Position numbers and translations under genes: made by a program. Shown in pieces: positions 1 to 6,206 of a stretch of DNA of 64,000 bases. The first letter of the stretch is position 1, and every line of letters begins with the position of its first letter. The notes beneath the pieces were generated by a model. The model was not told the origin of the DNA. It saw only the letters and a program-made list of their open reading frames with translations, and ran no database searches. The stretch is from Candidatus Nanosynbacter sp. TM7-087 (GTDB lineage Bacteria; Patescibacteriota; Saccharimonadia; Saccharimonadales; Saccharimonadaceae). The stretch is from contig NZ_JAJQJU010000001.1 of NCBI RefSeq assembly GCF_022828365.1, positions 1-64,000 of the forward strand, in the 5' to 3' direction.

Positions 1-424
1 CACGCTGTCCCAGATGAAAAGTTTTCAGAATGCGGCTAGCTTCTTGGAGTCGTTTGACTTTCCCGAGTCCTTTATACGTTAACGGCAGCGCCACGTTTTC
101 AATTACAGTCAGGCGAGGAATAAGATTGAAATTCTGGAAAACGAAACCGATGTGTTTGGAGCGAATTTTGGCGCGTCGTCGTGAGCTGAGATTGTCGACA
201 GCGACGTCGTCCAGATAATACTCACCTTCTGACGGCTGGTCTAATAGTCCAAGGGTGTTTAATAAAGTAGTTTTTCCGCAACCGCTGGGGCCCATAATAG
301 CAATAAATTCACCCTTTTTAACGGTTAAATCGACGTTATCTAAGGCACGAATCTCAGCATCACCAAAGCCAAATTTTTTGGTGACATTAACAAGCCTAAT
401 GCGTGGTGGAATAGTTTCTTTCAT
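1..424 (-). CDS. ABC transporter ATP-binding protein, partial (LolD/MacB type)
   Basis: The reverse strand opens with ATG at 424 and runs off the left edge, so only the N-terminal 141 residues are present. The Walker A motif GPSGCGKTT and the Q-loop segment [19 protein letters not shown] are readable, followed by the start of the helical domain. The pattern [33 protein letters not shown] matches in outline the LolD/MacB/FtsE-like ATPases that power FtsX-type permeases (lipoprotein release, peptide export); this is family knowledge, and the permease partner is outside the window. The signature motif and Walker B lie beyond the edge, so exact subfamily is open. Confidence 0.9.
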   Translation of the reverse strand, partial: [141 protein letters not shown]

Positions 425-487
425 CTTTGACTTATTATAGAGAATGAATGTTATTAAGTGCAACCATAAGGGACAATAAAGTTGTGG

Positions 488-493
488 TATAAT
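488..493 (+). promoter_or_regulatory. -10 box of tRNA-Ser promoter
   Basis: TATAAT at 488-493 lies 9 bases before the mature tRNA-Ser 5' end. No convincing -35 hexamer is seen. Confidence 0.55.
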
Positions 494-502
494 TATCAAC
501 AA

Positions 503-592
503 GGAAGGGTGCAGGAGTGGTTGAACTGGCACGCCTGGAACGCGTGTAACGGAGCAATCTGTTCGAGGGTTCGAATCCCTCTCCTTCCGCCA
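503..592 (+). tRNA. tRNA-Ser (anticodon GGA)
   Basis: A 90-base class II tRNA with a long variable arm. The 7-base acceptor strand GGAAGGG at 503-509 pairs with 582-588 (last pair G-T), the T arm carries GGTTCGAATCC, and the anticodon loop gives GGA. The CCA end is encoded (590-592). It reads UCC/UCU serine codons. Confidence 0.95.
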
Positions 593-602
593 AGAGAACA
601 AT

Positions 603-639
603 AAACCGACAGAACTTAGAGCTTGTCGGTATTTTTTTG
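603..639 (+). terminator. Intrinsic terminator after tRNA-Ser
   Basis: ACCGACA (605-611) pairs with TGTCGGT (624-630) and is followed by a run of seven T. It ends the tRNA-Ser transcript. Confidence 0.85.
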
Positions 640-658
640 TTAAAAAGTCGTAGACAGG

Positions 659-809
659 GGTGGCTTATCTGGTCACGAAATAAATAGGTTGTAATTTTTA
701 CTAAATAGCTTGCAAAACACTAGATATAGCGGCTATAGTTATTATTGTACGCTATATATATAGCGAGCCCATAAATAAACAAAAACACAAGCTACGAAGA
801 TAAGCCACC
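659..809. repeat. 12-base inverted repeat flanking the nrdA control region
   Basis: GGTGGCTTATCT (659-670) is the exact reverse complement of AGATAAGCCACC (798-809). The pair brackets both NrdR-box-like palindromes. The right arm is shared with the hairpin just upstream of nrdA, so the two pairings would exclude each other if both arms were transcribed. Confidence 0.7.
717..766 (+). promoter_or_regulatory. Pair of NrdR-box-like palindromes upstream of nrdA
   Basis: Box 1 at 717-732 reads ACACTAGATATAGCGG, close to the known NrdR consensus (ACAC-w-ATATAT-w-GTGT type). Box 2 is the perfect palindrome CGCTATATATATAGCG at 750-765. Their centres are about 33 bases apart, roughly three helical turns, as is usual for paired NrdR boxes. 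A possible promoter (TTGCAA at 710-715, TATAGT at 735-740) would put box 1 between -35 and -10. The repressor gene nrdR is present at 62437-62922. Binding is inferred. Confidence 0.75.
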
Positions 810-835
810 AGATGAGGTGCTGGTGGTTTGTTTTT
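802..835 (+). terminator. Terminator-like hairpin in the nrdA leader
   Basis: AAGCCACCAG (802-811) pairs with CTGGTGGTTT (820-829) around an 8-base loop, with one G-T pair, and is followed by G then five T. It lies between the NrdR boxes and the nrdA ribosome binding site, so it could attenuate transcription into nrdA. Confidence 0.6.
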
Positions 836-859
836 AAGAGGGGAAATTAAGGAGGGTAT

Positions 860-3262
860 GTGAAAGAAATTAACGTAGTCAAACGCGACGGAACGAAAGA
901 GCCGTTTGATGCAAATAAAATTAACACGGCTATTTTAAAGGCGTGCGAAGGTTTGCCGGACCAAATTTCTAAGGTCGTTCAAGTTGCGACTGAATTGCAA
1001 TTGACATTATTTGATGGAATTACGACCGAACAACTAGACGAGGCTGTCATTCAAACAGTTTTGCAAAACGTTAAGGACGACCCAGACTATGATAAAATCG
1101 CGGCACGATTGCTACTGAAAACTGTCTATAAGCAGATTTTGGGCGATTATGAAACGGCGGAAGAATTGAAAAAGCTTCATGCGCGCGAATTTCCGAAGTT
1201 CGTTAAGGCGGCGGTAAAAGAAGGTTTGCTAGATAAGCGCATGGCTGACGGTCGATTTGACTTGAAAAAGCTGGCGGCGGAACTTGATCCAGCGCGTGAT
1301 GATTTGAGTAAATACTTGGGTGTGGTGACCAATAAAAATCGCTATGCTCTTCGCAAGCAAAACGGCTCACCAATTGAAACACCTCAGTTTACACATATGC
1401 GAATTGCTATGGGGCTTAGTTATAACGAAGCTGACCCAACGACTGCAGCAATTGAGTTTTATAATCACATGAGTAATTTGGAATACGTTCCGGGTGGCTC
1501 AACGCGAGTTAATGCTGGCGGCTCTTTCCCGCAGCTCAGTAACTGTTTCTTGCTTAATGTCGATGATGATATGGAGTCGATTGCTAAGGCTGTTCGCGAC
1601 ACAATGTGGATTGCTAAAGGCACGGGCGGAATTGGCATTGGTTTTACAAAGCTACGCGCAGCTGGCAGTCCAGTTAAAACCACCAACACTGAATCGACTG
1701 GACCGATTCCATTTATGAAGATGATTGATACGGCGCTTTTTGCGGTTTCTCGTAAGGGTAAAAAGGCTGGTGCGGCCGCAATTTACATGGAAAACTGGCA
1801 CCTGAATTTTGATCAATTTGTTGATCTTCGCCAAAACTCTGGCGACCCATATCTAAGAACCAGATTTGCGAATACCGCGGTATTTATCTCTGACGAATTT
1901 ATGAAGCGAGTAGAAAAAGATCAAGATTGGTATTTGTTTGATCCAGCAGAAACTCCAGATTTGACGGAATTATATGGTGAGGCGTTTTCGGCGCGATATA
2001 AAGAATATATCAAGATGGCGGAAGCTGGGAAGTTGCGTACGTTTGATAAAGTTCCAGCTCGTCAGCAATTTAAGCGCATTTTGACTAGCTTGCAAGCAAC
2101 TTCACATCCGTGGCTGACTTGGAAAGACACAATTAACGTGCGAGCATTGAATAACAATACGGGTACGATTCACCTCAGTAACTTGTGTACGGAAATTACA
2201 TTACCGCAGGATAAAAACAACATTGCGACGTGTAACTTGGTGAGCATTAATTTGTCGGTATTTCTCAGTGAGGATAAAACTTGGGATTGGGATAGATTGA
2301 AAGAGGCGGCTCGTGCGGCGGTGCGACAATTGGACAATTTGTGCGACATCACTCAAACGCCAATTCCAGAAGCGATGCATTCGAATCAGCAAACTCGAGC
2401 GATTGGCCTGGGAATTATGGGTCTTTCTGACGTTTTGGAAAAATTGGGTTATTGCTACGAGTCAAAAGAATCTTACGATTTGGTTGATCAATTGACAGAG
2501 TTCATTAGCTATCACGCCATTGATCAATCGGCTGATTTGGCAAAGGAATTGGGTAGTTATCCAACATTCGCGGGTAGCGGCTGGAGCAAGGGCCTTCTTC
2601 CGATTGATACGGTTGATAAATTGTCGAAAGATCGCGGCGTGAAGGTGAAAATAGACCAAAAGACGCGACTGGACTGGGACAGTTTGCGAAAGAAGGTGAA
2701 GAAGGGAATGCGAAATGCGACTCTTATGGCAATTGCGCCGACGGCTAATATTGGGCATGTGGCGGGAACGACTCCTGGAATTGATCCGCAATTCGCACAG
2801 ATTTTCAGTCGCTCTACTTTGAATGGTAAGTTTTTGGAAGTGAACCATAATTTAGTTCGAGATTTGAAGAAACTTGGATTGTGGGACAATTTGAAAGATG
2901 AGATTTTTGCAGCTCAAGGCGATATTCAAGATATTGACGGCATTCCGCAAAACATCAAGGATGTTTATAAGACAAGCTTCCAGCTCAGTCCGTACGCGTT
3001 TATTGAGGTGGCAGCCAGGGCTCAGAAGTGGGTCGATCAAGCGATTTCTCGAAATATGTACCTGGAGACGCGTGATATTGACGAATATGTGAAGATTTAT
3101 TCGGAAGCGTGGAAGCGTGGATTAAAGACGACATATTATCTGCACGTTAAGCCGCGTCATCAGTCGGAGCAAACGACGGTTTCAGTTGATAAAATTGCAG
3201 AACAAAAAGTCCGCACAAATAGCAAAGTGCGCGGATTTGGATTTGCGAAAATTAATAAATAA
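860..3262 (+). CDS. nrdA: Ribonucleoside-diphosphate reductase large subunit, without redox tail
   Basis: Class I RNR alpha subunit, 800 residues, reducing ribonucleotides to deoxyribonucleotides in the cytoplasm. An ATP-cone allosteric domain occupies about residues 1-90 (VVKRDG). The catalytic residues are all visible: C229, N441-C443-E445 (NLCTE), C458 and the radical-path pair Y759-Y760. What is missing is the C-terminal cysteine pair that normally re-reduces the active site: the last 40 residues contain no cysteine and end in RGFGFAKINK. A separate peptide at 4721-4894 ends in CDGCE. The start is GTG at 860, behind AGGAGGG at 850-856; the ATG at 858 is out of frame and followed at once by TGA. 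It is followed by nrdB after 13 bases. Confidence 0.97.
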   Translation: MKEINVVKRDGTKEPFDANKINTAILKACEGLPDQISKVVQVATELQLTLFDGITTEQLDEAVIQTVLQNVKDDPDYDKIAARLLLKTVYKQILGDYETAEELKKLHAREFPKFVKAAVKEGLLDKRMADGRFDLKKLAAELDPARDDLSKYLGVVTNKNRYALRKQNGSPIETPQFTHMRIAMGLSYNEADPTTAAIEFYNHMSNLEYVPGGSTRVNAGGSFPQLSNCFLLNVDDDMESIAKAVRDTMWIAKGTGGIGIGFTKLRAAGSPVKTTNTESTGPIPFMKMIDTALFAVSRKGKKAGAAAIYMENWHLNFDQFVDLRQNSGDPYLRTRFANTAVFISDEFMKRVEKDQDWYLFDPAETPDLTELYGEAFSARYKEYIKMAEAGKLRTFDKVPARQQFKRILTSLQATSHPWLTWKDTINVRALNNNTGTIHLSNLCTEITLPQDKNNIATCNLVSINLSVFLSEDKTWDWDRLKEAARAAVRQLDNLCDITQTPIPEAMHSNQQTRAIGLGIMGLSDVLEKLGYCYESKESYDLVDQLTEFISYHAIDQSADLAKELGSYPTFAGSGWSKGLLPIDTVDKLSKDRGVKVKIDQKTRLDWDSLRKKVKKGMRNATLMAIAPTANIGHVAGTTPGIDPQFAQIFSRSTLNGKFLEVNHNLVRDLKKLGLWDNLKDEIFAAQGDIQDIDGIPQNIKDVYKTSFQLSPYAFIEVAARAQKWVDQAISRNMYLETRDIDEYVKIYSEAWKRGLKTTYYLHVKPRHQSEQTTVSVDKIAEQKVRTNSKVRGFGFAKINK

Positions 3263-3275
3263 GGAGGAAATTAAG

Positions 3276-4253
3276 ATGGGAATTTTAGGTTCAGGATTAC
3301 GCGATGGATTGTCGCTTCACCCAATTCGTTACCCTTGGGCGTATGATCTTTATAATCAAGCAGTGGCTAACACGTGGTTTCCAAACGAAGTTCAATTAGT
3401 GCAGGATTTGGCAGATTTTGAAAAATTGTCAGACGATGAAAAACACGCATTGAAAACGGTTATTAGCTATTTGAACCCAAACGAGTTATTGATTAATAAA
3501 TCGTTGGCGTTCGGTATTTATCCATACGTGAACGCGGCGGAAGCTCAATTGTATCTGTCAAAACAGATGTGGGAAGAAGCAAACCATTTTATGACGTTTG
3601 AATACATTATTGAGACATTTCCGTTTGATCGTGAGGAAATTTATGCTGCGGGATTTGGTAAAAAGTCATTAGCCGACAAGGCTGACTTCCAGAATAAGCA
3701 TTTGGATGTGATGCTTGATCCGAATTTGGATATTTATTCGCTGGAAGGTAAGAAAGATTTTGTTCGTTCATTGGTAGCATATAACATTGTGCTGGAGGGA
3801 ATTTGGTTCTATTCAGGCTTTATGGTTGGCATGAGCTTCCGTCAGCGTAATTTGTTGCGCAATGTTGGCTCACTGCTGGACTGGATTACTCGCGATGAAA
3901 ATCTTCATTTGACGTTTGGTATCAATTTGCTTTTGACAATTTTGGATGAAAATCCGGAACTGCAGACTCAAGAATTTGCCGAGGAAATCCGTGGCTTGAT
4001 TTTACAAGCAGTGGAACTTGAGAAGGCTTACAATAAGGATATGTTGCCAAAGGGAATTTTGGGATTGAATGCTGATTATGTGAACCAATACGTTATGCAT
4101 ATGACGGATCGTCGTTTGCAAGAATTAGGTTTTGAACCTGAATATAACGTGCCAAATCCAGCTAAATGGATGGCAGCCGCCAACGATACTCTGGAATTGG
4201 TGAATTTCTTTGAAAGCACAAACACTAGTTACGAAGTTAATACCACGAAGTAA
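3276..4253 (+). CDS. nrdB: Ribonucleotide reductase small subunit, class Ic signature
   Basis: RNR beta subunit, 325 residues, started at ATG 3276 behind AGGAGG; upstream in-frame codons lie inside nrdA. Metal ligands by motif are E70, E101 and H104 (EEANH), E174 (LEGIWF), E208 and H211 (RDENLH). The position of the tyrosyl radical (four after H104) is F108, not Tyr, and the first ligand is Glu rather than Asp. Both features are the established signature of class Ic enzymes such as Chlamydia trachomatis R2c, which use a Mn(IV)/Fe(III) centre in place of a tyrosyl radical. It forms an operon with nrdA and the next gene. Confidence 0.95.
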   Translation: MGILGSGLRDGLSLHPIRYPWAYDLYNQAVANTWFPNEVQLVQDLADFEKLSDDEKHALKTVISYLNPNELLINKSLAFGIYPYVNAAEAQLYLSKQMWEEANHFMTFEYIIETFPFDREEIYAAGFGKKSLADKADFQNKHLDVMLDPNLDIYSLEGKKDFVRSLVAYNIVLEGIWFYSGFMVGMSFRQRNLLRNVGSLLDWITRDENLHLTFGINLLLTILDENPELQTQEFAEEIRGLILQAVELEKAYNKDMLPKGILGLNADYVNQYVMHMTDRRLQELGFEPEYNVPNPAKWMAAANDTLELVNFFESTNTSYEVNTTK

Positions 4254-4267
4254 TGGGAGTTGATGAT

Positions 4268-4663
4268 ATGAACGAATTAGCGAAAGAAATATTAGATACA
4301 GTCGAAGTTGGTGCGTTGGCGACGGTGAATACTGATAGGACACCTCTGGTAACGCCGCTGCACTTTGCGCGTTTTGGTAATTCTATAATTTGGATATCAG
4401 AGCCGACTGCGCGTCATTCAGAAAATGCGTTCCGAAACGGTAAGGCGGAATTTGTGGTTTGGGACGACAAAAAGCGAGCAGTTTTCTTAAAAACTAACGT
4501 GATTGAACTTCCAGAATCTGAGAAAGAGGCGGCAATGGCGGCTTATAAAGAGAAGTTGGCTGATTTTATGCCGCGTTGCCAAAATCCGCAAATATACGTT
4601 GCGCCAATTGGTGAACTTGATGAAAAAACTACAACGGGCAATTGGCTGCATTTTATTGCATAA
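4268..4663 (+). CDS. Pyridoxamine 5'-phosphate oxidase-like split-barrel protein
   Basis: A 131-residue protein from ATG 4268, chosen because GGGAG at 4255-4259 sits 8 bases upstream; an in-frame ATG at 4253 overlaps the nrdB stop. The segment ALATVNTDRTPLVTPLHFARFGNSIIWIS is typical of the N-terminal strands of the PNPOx-like flavin/F420/haem-binding split-barrel family. Members bind FMN, F420 or haem, and many are reductases of unknown substrate. Its place between nrdB and the NrdR-boxed peptide suggests a link with RNR, for instance electron supply or metal-centre care, but that is inference; nothing in the sequence names the substrate. Confidence 0.75.
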   Translation: MNELAKEILDTVEVGALATVNTDRTPLVTPLHFARFGNSIIWISEPTARHSENAFRNGKAEFVVWDDKKRAVFLKTNVIELPESEKEAAMAAYKEKLADFMPRCQNPQIYVAPIGELDEKTTTGNWLHFIA

Positions 4664-4709
4664 GCACTATATCTAGCGTAAAATTAGTTAAGTAACTACT
4701 AAATATAGG
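4664..4709 (+). promoter_or_regulatory. Second pair of NrdR-box-like sites, before the CxxC peptide
   Basis: GCACTATATCTAGCGT (4664-4679) is a strong NrdR-box match. A weaker partner with core CTAAATATAG (4699-4708) has its centre 32 bases downstream, the same spacing as the nrdA pair, and overlaps the ribosome binding site. The first box starts immediately after the PNPOx-like stop codon. Confidence 0.65.
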
Positions 4710-4720
4710 GGAAAATGAAA

Positions 4721-4894
4721 ATGAATGCGAATCAAATTATTACTGACGACATGACTTTGGAAGAAAAATTGAGTGCCATTGACGCAGCTCTTAAAGCGGC
4801 GCAAGAAGCGGCTGATGATCAAGCAAAGTCGAACGGCACTGTTGCGGCACCAGTTGACCCAGCAAGTTTGACTATTTGTGACGGTTGCGAATAG
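4721..4894 (+). CDS. Small protein with NrdA-tail-like C-terminus (CDGCE)
   Basis: A 57-residue ORF (59 if ATG 4715 is used). AGGGG at 4707-4711 is 9 bases from ATG 4721 and only 3 from 4715, so 4721 is preferred. The middle is a predicted amphipathic helix rich in Ala, Glu and Lys (LEEKLSAIDAALKAAQEAAD), then a flexible Ala/Pro linker, then SLTICDGCE and stop. Class I NrdA proteins normally end in exactly this way: a flexible linker and a CxxC one to three residues from the end. The neighbouring NrdA lacks that end. NrdR-box-like sites precede the gene. The proposed role is a detached redox tail, possibly docking through the helix; an alternative is a small independent thiol carrier. Confidence 0.7.
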   Translation: MNANQIITDDMTLEEKLSAIDAALKAAQEAADDQAKSNGTVAAPVDPASLTICDGCE

Positions 4895-4916
4895 AGTTTC
4901 GAGCAGCGTTTTACTA

Positions 4917-4946
4917 TTGACAGAATAGCCAATTATGTTGTATAAT
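4917..4946 (+). promoter_or_regulatory. Promoter TTGACA-18-TATAAT
   Basis: TTGACA at 4917-4922 and TATAAT at 4941-4946. The expected start of transcription is about 4 bases before ATG 4957, so the mRNA is nearly leaderless. Confidence 0.85.
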
Positions 4947-4956
4947 TAAGAGTATC

Positions 4957-5916
4957 ATGAAAACAATTGAGACTTTTTCAGGATCTGAGGCTATGAAAGA
5001 AATTGAGCCACAGAGAGAGGGTTTTTCTCTGTCGGTTGCGCTTGGTTCTCTTAAGAAATGGGTGTGTGGTAGACGAGAAAAGCACGGCAAACCTTTTGGA
5101 CTAACTAACAATTCGGCGGTAGAAAAACTTGAGGCAGCTGGAGAAGAGTTGGAACTGCCAGAAACAGACGTTCGACTTTCCTCTGGACTTAAGCTGTTGA
5201 TGGGCTTAATGCATGGCAAAAAGGAAGTTGAAATAATTGGCGAAGATATCTTAATTGAAGCCGCCAAAAAGGCCAAAGAAGAAGGCAAAGGAAGTGTTAT
5301 AGCGCCAACACATTTCAATGGAGAAGATGTTCCTACGGCTAGTTATTTGGCGTCTTTGTTGAACAAAATTAATATTGGCGTAGCGTCGACTAATAGAGAT
5401 TGGATTAAGAAGGGCGTTGGCGGAATCAACCTAGAGGCTATACAGTATCTTGCGTTTGGCGCTAAAAACTTTTTTGGTGTGCCATATGAATGGGTAGATA
5501 AAAAGAGTAAAAAACCGGTTCACTTTTCAATAGACCATTACGAAGAAGCGGTTAAATTTGTTGAGGATGGTGGATCTTTGGTTTTGGCTGGATATTCAGC
5601 AGACGACTCAGTAGGCTCAAAGCCTCGCAGTGAAATGGGCTTTGCGGCGATTCATACGACATTGAAATCTGGTGCAGACTTGGTATTCGTTTATGTGTCG
5701 TCAGAAGATAAAAAGCTTACTATTAGAATCATGGAAGATGAGGATGGTATGCTTGCGGCGTTTAGCAATTCATACAGAAAAGCATTAGAAATGGAAGGTT
5801 CTGATGCTTCTGAGCGCCTATTGTTATCATGCAAAGAGTACTTAAAAGACAGCGAAATAGGTAGGGTTATAGCAGAAGAATATAAATGGCGATCAGACAA
5901 AAATAAAGCCAAGTAA
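4957..5916 (+). CDS. Unknown protein, possibly PlsC-like acyltransferase
   Basis: A 319-residue protein with its own strong promoter. I do not firmly recognise it. Residues 112-126 (GSVIAPTHFNGEDVP) resemble motif I of glycerolipid acyltransferases: hydrophobic strand, then H119 and D124 in an HX4D arrangement. Later segments (GVPYEWVD, then GGSLVLAGYSADDS) lie where motifs II and III would be but lack the usual FPEG. There is no clear membrane segment. A catalytically altered acyltransferase fold is possible; a function is not assigned. The next gene upstream belongs to the RNR module but transcription starts afresh here. Confidence 0.6.
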   Translation: MKTIETFSGSEAMKEIEPQREGFSLSVALGSLKKWVCGRREKHGKPFGLTNNSAVEKLEAAGEELELPETDVRLSSGLKLLMGLMHGKKEVEIIGEDILIEAAKKAKEEGKGSVIAPTHFNGEDVPTASYLASLLNKINIGVASTNRDWIKKGVGGINLEAIQYLAFGAKNFFGVPYEWVDKKSKKPVHFSIDHYEEAVKFVEDGGSLVLAGYSADDSVGSKPRSEMGFAAIHTTLKSGADLVFVYVSSEDKKLTIRIMEDEDGMLAAFSNSYRKALEMEGSDASERLLLSCKEYLKDSEIGRVIAEEYKWRSDKNKAK

Positions 5917-5937
5917 GTGGTCGCAAGGCTCTAGTTA

Positions 5938-5966
5938 TTGACAAATCAAAAATAATGTGATATCAT
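5938..5966 (+). promoter_or_regulatory. Promoter TTGACA-17-TATCAT
   Basis: TTGACA at 5938-5943 and TATCAT at 5961-5966 with a 17-base spacer. It drives the 52-residue gene at 6003 with a leader of about 30 bases. Confidence 0.85.
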
Positions 5967-6002
5967 TTTACTGTATAAAAAATTAAAACAAAAAGGAATA
6001 AA

Positions 6003-6161
6003 ATGGCTGAAGAAAAAGATATTCACGGACTTACCGAAGGCGTATTGAGTCGAGATGATATGTCGGCGTTGACATATGTATTGCAACACGTGAAAGGCTC
6101 TAGCCCAAGTTCGGCGACGAAATTAAGTCTGGAACTGGAAGAGCTTGACGAAACTGCGTAG
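6003..6161 (+). CDS. Small acidic protein of unknown function, 52 residues
   Basis: ATG 6003 follows AAGGAA and a consensus promoter, so this short ORF is well supported as a gene despite its size. The product starts MAEEKDIHGLTEGVLSRDDM and ends LELEELDETA; it is acidic, has no cysteine, no signal peptide and no membrane segment. I recognise no family. argS follows with its own TATACT box, so this is a monocistronic transcript. Confidence 0.65.
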   Translation: MAEEKDIHGLTEGVLSRDDMSALTYVLQHVKGSSPSSATKLSLELEELDETA

Positions 6162-6206
6162 GGATTTAGCTAGATAATAATCCACCTCTGTTGTATACTG
6201 GACAGT

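Noticed and set aside
858..863. ATG-TGA minimal ORF overlapping the nrdA start
   Set aside because: It could be a translational brake, but the overlap with the GTG start is more simply explained by chance; left unscored.
2462..2889. Long reverse-strand open frames inside nrdA (up to 128 codons)
   Set aside because: They are antisense to a clearly conserved gene, have no start signals and no recognisable protein.
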